A stretch of DNA of 64,000 nucleotides from Yoonia sp034652275 (GCF_034652275.1 NZ_JAXIWG010000001.1:124001-188000), one strand, 5' to 3'. Positions 26,375-35,928 are shown, counted from the first letter of the stretch. Program-made: numbers and translations. Notes: generated by a model not told the origin, from the sequence alone.

Positions 26375-27970
26375 TCAGGGTTGCGTCAGATAGCGTTGCG
26401 GCAGGTCTGCCTCGAACCAGTCACCAATGGCCAGCTCTTCCATGCGGGTCGCCGTGGCCTGCCATGCGGCGGCGACATCAGCGCCGCGCGCAGCGAACCG
26501 GCCGTCGATCTCGGCGCGCAGCGACGCTGCCGCGACATCGCCTACGGCTTCGGCCAGCACTGCATAGTAATAGGCCCGCGCATAGGACCGCGCGGCCCCC
26601 TGGCCTGCGTGATGCGCCAGCGCCAGCGCCCGCAGATCGCGCGGATCATTCCCGCTGATCGCGGTGACGGGGGCAGGGGCCGAGACCAGATGTGCCTCTT
26701 GCGCTGTCAGAACCGCTTGTGTGGTCATCTGCGATTCCAGCCGGTCAAGCTGGCCTACGGCACCGACCGTGCCATGTTCGCTCGCCAGCAGCGCATAGCC
26801 ATAGGCGGTGGCGATGTCGCGCGCCTCTGTCGCCTTGGACAGCAGCAGTGCGACCTCGCCTGCGACATCCGGATCGTCCAGCAATGGCGTCAGCAGGCCG
26901 GGCACAAGCACCGTGCTGCGGGGCACGCCGTCACCGTTGAGCAGCGCCGTGGCGATACGCAAGCGGTCTGCCTGCGACAGATCATCCAGTCGTTCAACCG
27001 CCGCCAGTTCTTCCAGCGTCAGGATGCGTGTGCGCGCCAGCGGCGTGCTGCGCGCCTGCAGTCCCATCGCCACGATCAGCGAGGGGATGCTGCCATACAT
27101 CTGCGGTTCGACGACAACGCCACCGGCGGGCAGGTCGGCCTCGATCGTGATTTCACCCGGATCGGTGACGAAGGTTTCGACTTCGGCCATCAGATCGTCG
27201 ATGAAATTCCGCTCGACCGCACCAAGGGGGCGAAATCCGCCTTCGGTCACTAATTGCGTCAGCGCCTCGGTGCCCAGTTCGCGCACGGCGACCGGATCGC
27301 GCAGGTTGGGTGGCAACACCTGCGACACGGCCGCCCAGCCGCCCGTATCCTTCAGCGTGGCCACCGCCCGCGACAGCCGGATCGCAGGGTCGCCGGGATA
27401 GCCGAATTCGCCCATGCGCGGCAGGATCGTCCCGCTGGCCGAGACATCGAGGATGCCAAAGCCGTTGACCGCGATGGTCGTGTCCAGCGCAGTTTCGCCG
27501 GTGGTATAGGCATAGGTCGCGCTGACCTTGAACTGGTCAAGCGGGACATCGCGATAGCCCGCCGTGCGCAGCGCCACCGCGATATCGCGTTCGAAACAGG
27601 CAAGGCTGGCACGCGCGCCGATCAGGTTCAGGGTCAGCGCAGCACTGGTCTGGAACGGGGCGATGAAATCGGAGGACAGGGTCGCGCGGTCGATGGTGAC
27701 CTCGCACTGGCCCGCTTGATCGTAGGGCAGGACAGGGCGCGCCACGATCCCCGACATCGCGACAGTGCCGCGCATCGGATCAGCCGACAGATGGTCATAT
27801 CGCAGCTCCATCCGCGTGCGCAGCGCGGAAATGCCGGTATTGGCCAGCGCCGTGGCAATCCGGTCAGGGCTGAAGAATTCGCCCAGCGTGATCTGGGGGT
27901 CCTGCGCGCTGGCCGACAGGGGCAACAGCACGGCAAGGGCGGTGGCGGGAAGACGGGTGAGGGTGGTCAT
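26375..27970 (-). CDS. Secreted protein with Sel1-like C-terminal repeats (unknown)
   Basis: The 531-residue protein starts MTTLTRLPATALAVLLPL with a cleavable signal peptide (SASAQ). The central region is beta-rich without a recognised domain. The C-terminal third has alanine-rich helical pairs such as RSYARAYYYAVLAEAVGD and ATAYGYALLASEHGTVG, which resemble Sel1/TPR repeats. AAGGAGAG precedes ATG 27970, so the upstream extension to 28009 is not used. Probable periplasmic scaffold or sensor; function unknown. Confidence 0.8.
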   Translation of the reverse strand: MTTLTRLPATALAVLLPLSASAQDPQITLGEFFSPDRIATALANTGISALRTRMELRYDHLSADPMRGTVAMSGIVARPVLPYDQAGQCEVTIDRATLSSDFIAPFQTSAALTLNLIGARASLACFERDIAVALRTAGYRDVPLDQFKVSATYAYTTGETALDTTIAVNGFGILDVSASGTILPRMGEFGYPGDPAIRLSRAVATLKDTGGWAAVSQVLPPNLRDPVAVRELGTEALTQLVTEGGFRPLGAVERNFIDDLMAEVETFVTDPGEITIEADLPAGGVVVEPQMYGSIPSLIVAMGLQARSTPLARTRILTLEELAAVERLDDLSQADRLRIATALLNGDGVPRSTVLVPGLLTPLLDDPDVAGEVALLLSKATEARDIATAYGYALLASEHGTVGAVGQLDRLESQMTTQAVLTAQEAHLVSAPAPVTAISGNDPRDLRALALAHHAGQGAARSYARAYYYAVLAEAVGDVAAASLRAEIDGRFAARGADVAAAWQATATRMEELAIGDWFEADLPQRYLTQP

Positions 27971-28075
27971 GGCTCTCTCCTTGTTGATGGAAAGAGTATT
28001 TATGAACAATGTTCACAAAGCAAGCGCAAAATGCGCGCAGGGCAGGGATCACGCTGCTGTCTGTTGCTTGGCGAT

Positions 28076-28693
28076 CTAGGACTGACCCGTTCCGACGACT
28101 GCGCAGAACGGATCAGGCGATTGCCGCAGAACAAGCGTATCACCCGTCGCGGGATAGCTGACCCCCAAGGTCGTCGCGACATGCCGCTTTACTTCGATGG
28201 GGTCGGGCCACGCCTCTGCGTGGGTTTCTGCGAAACTGGCCTGCGGGGTCAGGGTCAGCGTGTGGCGGTCTTCGATGCTGAAATAACCCATGGTGATCAG
28301 CATGATGAAGTCTGTGACATTGTCGGTGATCGTGAATGTCTCGCCTTCGGAACCGAGGAAAACGTAGGTGTCCCGCCCTACGTTTTTCCAGACTGCCAGA
28401 TAACTGCCGTCGCCGCCGCAGCGCACCAAAGGCAGAATCGTTCTTTCCAGCCCTTCGGTGCCGAACCAGTGGCGCACCAGATCGGGTTCGATCACAAAGG
28501 CTAGATGCGACCACAGATCGTCCATGCTGGCGACGGGCATCGTCGGCATGAACAGCGCGTCGGTGCGTCTGTAGCGAAAGGTCTGGTTCTGGGCGGCAAG
28601 CCAGCCAATCAGGTCCCAGATCGCGCCGTCGAGGGCGAACCCGTCGGGCAGCGATGCCCGCAAGGCGGTCTCGAATCTGCGGTCGGGTTGCAT
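28076..28693 (-). CDS. Hypothetical protein, possible SUKH (SMI1/KNR4)-like
   Basis: The 205-residue cytoplasmic protein (start MQPDRRFETALRASL) contains VRCGGDGSYLAVWKNVGRD followed by TYVFLGSEGETFTITDNVTD, which recalls the SMI1/KNR4 (SUKH) fold. SUKH proteins often act as immunity proteins, but no toxin gene is adjacent here, and the neighbour is pgk (20 bases upstream). The domain assignment is tentative. The longer frame to 28807 overlaps pgk and is rejected. Confidence 0.65.
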   Translation of the reverse strand: MQPDRRFETALRASLPDGFALDGAIWDLIGWLAAQNQTFRYRRTDALFMPTMPVASMDDLWSHLAFVIEPDLVRHWFGTEGLERTILPLVRCGGDGSYLAVWKNVGRDTYVFLGSEGETFTITDNVTDFIMLITMGYFSIEDRHTLTLTPQASFAETHAEAWPDPIEVKRHVATTLGVSYPATGDTLVLRQSPDPFCAVVGTGQS

Positions 28694-28712
28694 GCTGCGT
28701 CCTTGTCGTGAC

Positions 28713-29888
28713 TTACCCCAGTGCTGCGACCCCCGGCAGGGTCTTGCCTTCCATCCATTCCAGAAACGCCCCCCCCGCGCCCGAGATATAGGTGAAATCA
28801 TCGGCAACGCCAGCTTGGTTCAACGCGGATACCGTGTCACCACCACCCGCGACGGAAATCAGCTTGCCTGCCTTTGATAACTCGGCGGCCTTGGCGGCGG
28901 CAGCGTTGGTGGCCGCATCGAAGGGGGCGATCTCGAAGGCACCCAGCGGGCCGTTCCAGACCAGCGTCTTGGCGCGCTCCAGCACCTCGGCGATATAGGC
29001 GACGGTCGCGGGGCCTGCATCAAGGATCATCGCATCATCGGGGCAGGCGTCGGGGGCGAGCGTCTCGCTTGCGGCACCCGCCTTGAATTCACGCGCCACG
29101 ACGATGTCGCGCGGCAGGATGATCTCGCAGCCTGCGGCCTGCGCCTTGGCCAGAATTTCGCGCGCCGTATCGGCCAGATCATGTTCGCAGAGCGATTTGC
29201 CCACGTTGAACCCTTGCGCGGCCAAAAAGGTATTCGCCATGCCGCCGCCGATCACCAGATGATCGACCTTGCCCACCAGATTGCCCAGAAGGTCCAGCTT
29301 GGTCGATACTTTCGCCCCACCGACAACGGCCACGACAGGGCGGGCAGGATTGCCAAGGGCGGCGTCCAGTGCGCCCAGTTCTTCTTCCATCAACCGCCCC
29401 GCGCAGGCAGGCAGCAGGTGCGCGATGGCTTCGGTGCTGGCGTGCGCGCGGTGGGCGGCGGAAAAGGCGTCGTTGACATAGATGTCGCCAAGGCTGGCCA
29501 ATCGGGCGGCAAAGGCCGCGTCATTGCTTTCCTCGCCCGGATGAAAGCGCAGGTTTTCCAAAAGCAGGACCTCTTCATCCTCCATCTCGTCCACGGCCTC
29601 GGCATAGTTGGAACTGACGAAAGTCACCGTCAGCCCCAGCACATCGGCCACCGTGCCTGCGATATGTTCCAGCGACATTTCGGGCACGACCTTGCCCTTG
29701 GGCCGGTCGAAATGCGCGAGCAGGATGACCTTGCCGCCTTTGGCGTGGATGTCATCGACGGTCGGGATGATCCGTTCGATCCGGCTGGTATCGGTCACGA
29801 CACCATTATCCACCGGCACGTTGATATCCACGCGCACCAGCGCGCGCTTGCCTGCGAAATCCATGTCGTCGAGTGTCTTGTAAGCCAT
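28713..29888 (-). CDS. pgk: Phosphoglycerate kinase
   Basis: The 391-residue enzyme makes ATP from 1,3-bisphosphoglycerate. It shows RVDINVPVDNG at the substrate site, LLAHFDRPKG, VVGGAKVSTKLDLL and the C-terminal GGGDTVSAL nucleotide motif. Length is normal. It heads the minus-strand series pgk, hypothetical, secreted protein, fbaB, ftsB-like, pdhABC, a block of lower carbon metabolism. Confidence 0.98.
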   Translation of the reverse strand: MAYKTLDDMDFAGKRALVRVDINVPVDNGVVTDTSRIERIIPTVDDIHAKGGKVILLAHFDRPKGKVVPEMSLEHIAGTVADVLGLTVTFVSSNYAEAVDEMEDEEVLLLENLRFHPGEESNDAAFAARLASLGDIYVNDAFSAAHRAHASTEAIAHLLPACAGRLMEEELGALDAALGNPARPVVAVVGGAKVSTKLDLLGNLVGKVDHLVIGGGMANTFLAAQGFNVGKSLCEHDLADTAREILAKAQAAGCEIILPRDIVVAREFKAGAASETLAPDACPDDAMILDAGPATVAYIAEVLERAKTLVWNGPLGAFEIAPFDAATNAAAAKAAELSKAGKLISVAGGGDTVSALNQAGVADDFTYISGAGGAFLEWMEGKTLPGVAALG

Positions 29889-29942
29889 ATCCGGTCTCCC
29901 TTTGCGGCTATGTGGCGCAAAAGGCAGGGTCCGGTCAATGGG

Positions 29943-29978
29943 CGGTCCGCGCGCGGCAGGGACACCGCGCGCGGACCG
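29943..29978. terminator. Long GC hairpin between doxX and pgk
   Basis: A perfect 14-base-pair inverted repeat (CGGTCCGCGCGCGG at 29943-29956, complement at 29965-29978) lies just after the doxX stop. It has no T-tract, so it may end transcription with Rho or protect mRNA ends. Confidence 0.55.
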
Positions 29979-29979
29979 T

Positions 29980-30408
29980 TCACGCGGCGCGGTTGCGGGT
30001 GCCGGTCAAGGCAAAGTAAAGTCCGCCCGCCAGCAGCAGCAGATGGAACTGGTTGAACATCAACAGCTCCAGCGGCGGCGCCCAGTATGCGACATAGATC
30101 ACGCCCGCGATGATCGCAGCCAGACCCGCGCCTGCGATACGCGTGATCAGATCACCTGTCGCACCGCGCAGAAATCCGCCCACAAGCAACAAGATGCCGA
30201 CGCCCACTTCGCCGATCGCGGCCAGCGCCCAGAGCACGAAAGGCACGCCGAACCCTGCGGCCATATCCGCGCTCAGCGGGAATTTGTCATATCCTTGCTG
30301 CAACAACACCAGCGCCAGCGGCAGGCGCAGCAGCCAGTGCGCATAAGTCCCGCGCGGCAAGGCACGGGACGTGCGTTCGATCATGTCGGTCGTATAGGCC
30401 ATCTCCAT
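29980..30408 (-). CDS. DoxX family membrane protein
   Basis: The 142-residue protein has four hydrophobic segments (LLRLPLALVLLQQGYDKF, PFVLWALAAIGEVGVGILLL, IAGAGLAAIIAGVIYVA, FHLLLLAGGLYFAL), the DoxX layout. AAAGGA precedes ATG 30408. Members are linked to membrane redox or sulfur metabolism, but the substrate is not known here. It stands alone, divergent from the cyclophilin pair. Confidence 0.88.
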   Translation of the reverse strand: MEMAYTTDMIERTSRALPRGTYAHWLLRLPLALVLLQQGYDKFPLSADMAAGFGVPFVLWALAAIGEVGVGILLLVGGFLRGATGDLITRIAGAGLAAIIAGVIYVAYWAPPLELLMFNQFHLLLLAGGLYFALTGTRNRAA

Positions 30409-30570
30409 AGTCCTTTCCCAGTCGTTGTGATTGTTGGATTTACGGCAGATGGGACGGGCCGGATCAGGCCGAAAGACCGCGTGGACACCATGTCGCAGCG
30501 GGCGCGGGGGCTTTCCCTTGCAAGCGCTGCACAGTAGTGTGCGCCCGAATTGACCCAAAAGGAGCCCGCA

Positions 30571-31077
30571 ATGGCCGAGATCAAAGACCCCGAGAACACC
30601 ATCATCATGACCCTCAAGGGCGGTGACGTCATCATCCAGTTGCTGCCCGATGTGGCCCCCGGCCATTGCGCACGGATGAAGGAACTCGCCCGCGCCGGTG
30701 CCTATGACAATGTCGCCTTCCACCGCGTGATCGACGGGTTCATGGCGCAGACGGGCGATGTGGCCAATGGCAATATGGAAAAGGATTTCAACATCCGCCG
30801 CGCGGGCACAGGCGGGTCGGACCTCCCCGACCTCAAGGCTGAGTTCTCGCGCATCCCTCATGCCCGCGGGTCGATCGGTGCGGCGCGGTCTTCCAGCCCC
30901 GACAGCGCCAACAGCCAGTTCTTCATCAACTTCAAGGACAATGATTTCCTGAACGGCCAGTACACCGTTTACGGGCAGGTCATTTCCGGCATGGACCATG
31001 TCGATGCGATCACCCGTGGTGAACCCCCGATGAACCCCGACCGCATGATCAGCGTCAAGGTGGCCGCCGATGTATAA
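30571..31077 (+). CDS. ppiB: Peptidyl-prolyl cis-trans isomerase, cyclophilin type (cytoplasmic)
   Basis: The 168-residue cyclophilin accelerates proline isomerisation in protein folding. It has FHRVIDGFMAQTGDV, SSSPDSANSQFFINF and NGQYTVYGQVISGMD, the active-site signature, and no signal peptide. AAAAGGA precedes the ATG. Its end overlaps the next cyclophilin gene by 8 bases. Confidence 0.95.
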   Translation: MAEIKDPENTIIMTLKGGDVIIQLLPDVAPGHCARMKELARAGAYDNVAFHRVIDGFMAQTGDVANGNMEKDFNIRRAGTGGSDLPDLKAEFSRIPHARGSIGAARSSSPDSANSQFFINFKDNDFLNGQYTVYGQVISGMDHVDAITRGEPPMNPDRMISVKVAADV

Positions 31078-31615
31078 GCACCTTCTTGCACTGGCCTTGC
31101 TGGCCAGCCCCGCCTATAGCGCCGGACTGGAAATCGACATCGTTGGCGAAGCCAACGGCACCATCACCATCGACCTGTTCGAGGATGTGGCACCCTTGCA
31201 CGTCGCGCAAATCACCGCGATTGCGGCCGAGGGCGCTTATGACAACGTGGTGTTCCACCGCGTGATCGACGGTTTCATGGCGCAGACGGGCGATGTGGAA
31301 AACGGCGTGATGGGCAGCGACTTGTCGCGCGCTGGGACGGGTGGGTCGTCCTTGGGCGACATTCCCGCCGAATTCTCGGACCTGCCGTTCGAGCGTGGCG
31401 TTGTCGGCATGGCCCGTTCGCAGAACCCCAATTCCGCGAACAGCCAGTTCTTCATCATGTTCGAACCGGGCTATTTCCTGAACGGCCAGTACACTGTGGT
31501 CGGACAGGTGACAGAAGGCATGGAGATCGTCGATGCGATCAAGCGCGGCACCGGCGCCAATGGCGCGGTGATCGGCCAGCCTGATATGATGGCCGCCGTG
31601 CGCGTCATCGACTGA
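31070..31615 (+). CDS. Peptidyl-prolyl cis-trans isomerase, cyclophilin type (periplasmic)
   Basis: The 181-residue second cyclophilin has a signal peptide (MYKHLLALALLASPAYSAG) and the same active-site blocks (FHRVIDGFMAQTGDV, NPNSANSQFFIMF). The tandem arrangement with an 8-base overlap gives one cytoplasmic and one exported isomerase from a single transcript, probably by gene duplication. Confidence 0.94.
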   Translation: MYKHLLALALLASPAYSAGLEIDIVGEANGTITIDLFEDVAPLHVAQITAIAAEGAYDNVVFHRVIDGFMAQTGDVENGVMGSDLSRAGTGGSSLGDIPAEFSDLPFERGVVGMARSQNPNSANSQFFIMFEPGYFLNGQYTVVGQVTEGMEIVDAIKRGTGANGAVIGQPDMMAAVRVID

Positions 31616-31622
31616 CATTCCT

Positions 31623-31667
31623 ACAGCCCCCTCACCTTTGCGCGAGGGGGCTGTGCGGCTTCGCCGC
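31623..31667 (+). terminator. Hairpins after the cyclophilin pair
   Basis: A perfect 11-pair stem (ACAGCCCCCTC and complement, 31623-31654) is followed at once by GCGGC-TTC-GCCGC (31655-31667). There is no T-run; possible Rho-assisted terminator. Confidence 0.6.
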
Positions 31668-31704
31668 GATCCGGCATCCTGACCCTGCCTTCAGGGAGGA
31701 TGCG

Positions 31705-32670
31705 ATGCGATTGACCCTCACTTTTGCGATGCTGGCCTTGCTGGCCACGCAGGCCACAGCGACCCCTGACCGCTGGCGCGGCGAATGGCCTGAGACCGAT
31801 TTCACCACCACAGTGCTTGACGACTGGTCCGAGGTCATCTCGGGCGGTCCACCCAAGGACGGGATCCCCGCGCTGGATGATCCCACCTTCATCGCTGTCG
31901 CAGGCGAAAACCGGCTGGACCCGCGCGAACCCGTCATCACGCTGGAAATCGAAGGGCAGGTGCCGCGCGCCTATCCAATCCGGTATCTGACATGGCATGA
32001 GATCGTGAACGATGTTGTCGGTGACATGCACGTCGCGGTGACGTTCTGTCCTTTGTGCAATTCGGGCATCAGTTTCGACAGGCGGACGGACGCGGGCCTG
32101 CTCAGCTTTGGCGTGTCGGGCAAGCTGCGCCATTCCGACATGATCATGTATGACCGCGAAACCCAAAGCTGGTGGCAGCAGGCGACAGGTGACGCCATCG
32201 TCGGCACCCTGACCGGCACCGAACTGCAGACCCTGCCAAGCTGGATGGAAAGCTGGGACATGTTCCGCACCCGCAACCCCGAGGGGCTGGTGATGGATGA
32301 ACCGGCGTTCAACCGCACCTATGGCGCCAACCCTTATGTGCGCTACGATTCGTCCCAGCGCCCGTTCCTGTTTTCGGGCGAGATGCCACCCCATGACATT
32401 CCCGCCCTTGCGCGTGTCGTCCGTGTGGGCGACCGCGCATGGCCGCTGTCGCGGTTGTCCGAACTGGGCGAGGTGACAGAGCAAGGCGTCACCCTGACTT
32501 GGGTCGCGGGGCAGGCCTCGGCGCTGGACACGGCGCAAATCGGGGCGGGGCGCGATGTGGGCAATGTGCGGGTGCGTGATGCGGCAGGGGCCGATATTGC
32601 CCACGACGTGATGTTCGCCTTCGCCTTTCATGCTTTCTGGCCCGAGGGCGACTGGATGCTCGGCAACTGA
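31705..32670 (+). CDS. DUF3179 domain-containing secreted protein
   Basis: The 321-residue protein has a signal peptide (MRLTLTFAMLALLATQATA) and the DUF3179 hallmarks: YPIRYLTWHEIVND, TFCPLCNSGISFDR (a CPLC pair that may bind metal or form a disulfide) and GVSGKLRHSDMIMYDR. The family is periplasmic or exported and of unknown function. It stands between a hairpin and the EamA gene. Confidence 0.92.
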   Translation: MRLTLTFAMLALLATQATATPDRWRGEWPETDFTTTVLDDWSEVISGGPPKDGIPALDDPTFIAVAGENRLDPREPVITLEIEGQVPRAYPIRYLTWHEIVNDVVGDMHVAVTFCPLCNSGISFDRRTDAGLLSFGVSGKLRHSDMIMYDRETQSWWQQATGDAIVGTLTGTELQTLPSWMESWDMFRTRNPEGLVMDEPAFNRTYGANPYVRYDSSQRPFLFSGEMPPHDIPALARVVRVGDRAWPLSRLSELGEVTEQGVTLTWVAGQASALDTAQIGAGRDVGNVRVRDAAGADIAHDVMFAFAFHAFWPEGDWMLGN

Positions 32671-32712
32671 TCCGGCCTTGACTTGATCCCATCGCCGCCC
32701 TTTGGTGCGGCG

Positions 32713-33630
32713 ATGGAACGTAAATCCCAAGTTGATCTTTTCGGTGCCACCGCCCTGACGGGTTTTGCGCTGCTTCTGGCCTTCAATCAGGTGGTAATCA
32801 AGGTCACCAATGACGGGTTGCAACCTGTGTTTTTCGCGGGTTTGCGGTCTGCTGGCGCTGTTTTTTGTATCCTGCTTTGGCTTTACTGGCGCAAGATCCC
32901 TTTGCAGATCATGCCCGGCACTGCATGGTCGGGCATCATTGTGGGGCTGGTGTTCGCGGTCGAGTTCCTGTGCCTTTTCATCGCCCTCGACCTGACAGCC
33001 GTCAGCCGCGCCAGCGTGATCTTCTATTCCATGCCGGTCTGGTTGGCGCTGATCGCGCATGTTGTGCTGCCCGACGACAAGATCACCCCGCGCAAGGCGC
33101 TGGGGCTGGGTCTTGCCCTTGGCGGTGTGGCCTTGGCAATCCTGACGCGCGATGACGGGGCGGGCAGTCTCTGGGGTGATCTGGCGGCGCTGGGGGCCGC
33201 CATCGGCTGGGCGGTGACCGCGATGATGGCCAAGGCGTCCCCGCTGCGGCAGGTCAAACCCGAGCTGCAATTGCTGTGGCAGGTGGTTATCTCCGCACCG
33301 GTCCTGCTCATTGCGGCCTTGTTCTTTGGCCCGCTGGTGCGCGAGTTCGCCCCTATCCACGCGGCGGGTCTGGCGTTCCAGATCGTCGTCGTGGTCAGCG
33401 CGGGCTTTATCTTCTGGCTGTGGCTGTTGTCGGTCTATCCGGCGTCCAGCGTTGCTTCGTTCAGCTTTCTGTCGCCCGTGCTCAGCGTGGCGCTCGGCTG
33501 GTTGCTCTTGGGCGAAGAGATCGGGCCAAACCTGATAGGCGCACTGGTGCTTGTCGCCATCGGCATCCTGCTCATCAACCGCCCCGTCAGGTCCCGCAAA
33601 ACGTCCGGGTCACGCGCTCCGATTGGATAG
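32713..33630 (+). CDS. EamA/DMT superfamily transporter
   Basis: The 305-residue protein has about ten membrane helices in two EamA repeats (first about residues 10-135, second about 145-290). Such permeases export amino acids or metabolites; the substrate cannot be told from sequence. No clear ribosome site was seen at ATG 32713. Its last 44 bases overlap the 3' end of selO on the other strand. Confidence 0.9.
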   Translation: MERKSQVDLFGATALTGFALLLAFNQVVIKVTNDGLQPVFFAGLRSAGAVFCILLWLYWRKIPLQIMPGTAWSGIIVGLVFAVEFLCLFIALDLTAVSRASVIFYSMPVWLALIAHVVLPDDKITPRKALGLGLALGGVALAILTRDDGAGSLWGDLAALGAAIGWAVTAMMAKASPLRQVKPELQLLWQVVISAPVLLIAALFFGPLVREFAPIHAAGLAFQIVVVVSAGFIFWLWLLSVYPASSVASFSFLSPVLSVALGWLLLGEEIGPNLIGALVLVAIGILLINRPVRSRKTSGSRAPIG

Positions 33631-34993
33631 GGGGCTTGGCGTAAGCGGCTGTCGCAGCGGTCAAGGGCGCATAGGGCTGCGTGACAGCCCCCAGCAGCGC
33701 GTCAAACGGCGCGAAATCACCCGCGACACCGGCCCCGATCGCTTCCTCGACGCGGTGGTTGCGCGGAATGATCTGCGGATTGGCCTGCGCCATGATCGCG
33801 GCGGCATCGTCCGCCTGACGCGGCCGCCAGCGGGCCGCCCAAGCATCGAAGGCCTCGCGGTCCAGAAACTGGTCGCGCGCCTGACCTGTCGCCAGCGCGG
33901 TAAAGGTCGCGGTGAAATCCGCGCCATCCTTGGCCATCAGGTTCAGAAGGTCCGTGACCAGTGCCGCATCCTCGGGCGTGGGGTCGGCAATCCCTAGCTT
34001 GGCCGCAAAGACCTGCAACCACGCCTGCGCATAGATCGGGGCAAAGCCGTGCACGGCGGCGGTGAAATCCTGCACGGCCTTGTCACGGTCCGGCATCAGC
34101 GGGATGAGCGCGGTTGCAAATTGCGCCATGTTCCACGCCCCGATCTGCGGCTGGTTGCCATAGGCGTATCGCCCTTGGCTGTCGATCGCACTGAACACCG
34201 CGCCATGCTCGAAATCATCGACAAAGGCGCAGGGGCCATAATCGATCGTCTCGCCCGCGATGCTGACATTGTCGGTATTCATCACGCCATGGATGAACCC
34301 CAACCCCATCCAGCGCGCGATCAGCCGCGCGTACCGCGCGATCACGGCATCAAGCAGGGCTGCGTGCCCATCCGCCTGCGGGTAATGCCGCGCGATCACG
34401 TGATCCGTCAGCGCCTGCAACGCATCCAGATCCTTGCGCGCCGCGAAAAACTGGAAGGTGCCGACACGAATATGGCTTTGCGCCACGCGGGTGATGACAG
34501 CCCCCGGCAGGCGGGTTTCGCGGTACACATCCTCGCCCGTGGTCACGGCCGCCAGCGCGCGGGTGGTCGGCACGCCAAGGGCCGCCATCGCCTCTGACAC
34601 CAGATATTCGCGCATCACGGGACCAAGCCATGCACGGCCATCGCCCGACCGCGAGTAGGGCGTCGGGCCGGCGCCTTTCAGCTGGATATCGCGGCGAATG
34701 CCGTCGCTGCCCACAACCTCGCCCAGCAGGATCGCGCGGCCATCGCCCAGTTGCGGGTTCCAGTGCCCGAACTGATGACCGGCATAGACGGTCGCAATCG
34801 GGCTTGCCCCTGCAGGGATATGGTTGCCCGCAAACACCTGTGCGGCATCCGGCGCATGCAGGTCGATCTCGAGCACCGCCGCCAGCGCGTCGTTGCGCGC
34901 AAAGATGGCGGGCGCCGCCACGGGCGTTGGCAGTTGCGGCGTGAACATCTGCGCGGGCAGGGCGGCATAGCTATTGTCAAAAGCGATCTTCAT
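33587..34993 (-). CDS. selO: Protein adenylyltransferase SelO (YdiU)
   Basis: The 468-residue pseudokinase-fold enzyme transfers AMP to protein Ser/Thr/Tyr residues and protects against oxidative stress. IQLKGAGPTPYSRSGDGRA carries the nucleotide-binding Lys and Arg residues, and HGVMNTDNVSI with DYGPCAFVDDF the metal-binding Asn and Asp. The C-terminus ends FCGT, with Cys where eukaryotic SelO has selenocysteine. Its ATG overlaps the nucleoside hydrolase stop (ATGA), so the two are coupled. Confidence 0.95.
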   Translation of the reverse strand: MKIAFDNSYAALPAQMFTPQLPTPVAAPAIFARNDALAAVLEIDLHAPDAAQVFAGNHIPAGASPIATVYAGHQFGHWNPQLGDGRAILLGEVVGSDGIRRDIQLKGAGPTPYSRSGDGRAWLGPVMREYLVSEAMAALGVPTTRALAAVTTGEDVYRETRLPGAVITRVAQSHIRVGTFQFFAARKDLDALQALTDHVIARHYPQADGHAALLDAVIARYARLIARWMGLGFIHGVMNTDNVSIAGETIDYGPCAFVDDFEHGAVFSAIDSQGRYAYGNQPQIGAWNMAQFATALIPLMPDRDKAVQDFTAAVHGFAPIYAQAWLQVFAAKLGIADPTPEDAALVTDLLNLMAKDGADFTATFTALATGQARDQFLDREAFDAWAARWRPRQADDAAAIMAQANPQIIPRNHRVEEAIGAGVAGDFAPFDALLGAVTQPYAPLTAATAAYAKPPIQSERVTRTFCGT

Positions 34994-35928
34994 AGGCGGG
35001 CAAGTCTTTCGGCCAGCAGGGCATAGAACCCTTCTGCATCGATATCGCCGATGAACAGCGCATTCTTGGGACGGTCGGTGATGCCCCACCAATCGGCAAC
35101 CGTCATACCAAGCGTAAGTTCCGATCCCGTCTCGATCTCGACATTGATAAGGCGGCCGGTAAAGAGGCTCGGGTCGATCAGATAGGCGACGGTGCAGGGA
35201 TCATGCAAAGGCGCGCCTTCCGATCCGTATTTCTCCATATCGAAACGCTCGAAGAAATCGGTCCAGGCCGCGACCATATCGCCCACCTTGGTGCCCATCG
35301 CGCGGAAGGCGTCGATGCGGGCCTTGGTGGTCAGCGCCTTGTGGGTCACATCGAGCGGCATCACGACCAAAGGCACACCCGCGTCGAACACGATCTTGGC
35401 GGCTTCGGGATCGACGTAAATGTTGAATTCGGCGGCGGGGGTGATGTTGCCCACCTCGAAATAGGCGCCCCCCATCAGCACGATTTCCTGTACGCGGGCG
35501 ATGATATCGGGCGCGCGCTGAAACGCTGTCGCGATATTGGTCAAGGGGCCGACAGGGATCAGCGTGACGGAGCCTGCAGGCTCAGCACGCAAGGTCTCGA
35601 TGATGAAATCGACGGCATGCTGGTCCTGCAACGGCATGACAGGGTCCGCCATCTGCGGCCCGTCAAGACCGGTCTTGCCATGCACATGTTCGGCCGTCAC
35701 CAGCGGGCGCGCCAAGGGGGCGTCACAGCCTGCAAAAACCTTCACATCCGGTCGCCCCGCCAGTTCGCAGACGATCCGTGCGTTTTTCTCGGTCAACGGC
35801 AAAGGCACGTTGCCCGCAACGGCGGTGATCCCCAGAACGTCGATCTCGGGCGAGGCGAGGGCGAGCAGAATGGCCACGGCATCGTCTTGTCCGGGGTCTG
35901 TATCGATGATGATCTTACGCGGTGTCAT
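34990..35928 (-). CDS. Inosine-uridine preferring nucleoside hydrolase
   Basis: The 312-residue enzyme cleaves ribonucleosides to base and ribose for salvage. The calcium-binding DTDPGQDDA motif is at residues 8-16, with GNVPL and GGAYFEVGNITPAAEFNIYVD further on. AAGGA precedes ATG 35928; the frame is open to 36012, but that part has no ribosome site. It is followed by selO with a four-base overlap. Confidence 0.94.
   Translation of the reverse strand: MTPRKIIIDTDPGQDDAVAILLALASPEIDVLGITAVAGNVPLPLTEKNARIVCELAGRPDVKVFAGCDAPLARPLVTAEHVHGKTGLDGPQMADPVMPLQDQHAVDFIIETLRAEPAGSVTLIPVGPLTNIATAFQRAPDIIARVQEIVLMGGAYFEVGNITPAAEFNIYVDPEAAKIVFDAGVPLVVMPLDVTHKALTTKARIDAFRAMGTKVGDMVAAWTDFFERFDMEKYGSEGAPLHDPCTVAYLIDPSLFTGRLINVEIETGSELTLGMTVADWWGITDRPKNALFIGDIDAEGFYALLAERLARL

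Noticed and set aside
28076..28693. SUKH-like gene as immunity gene of a polymorphic toxin
   Set aside because: No toxin, secretion or repeat-rich gene is nearby; neighbours are pgk and a secreted Sel1-like protein, so only a weak fold resemblance remains.
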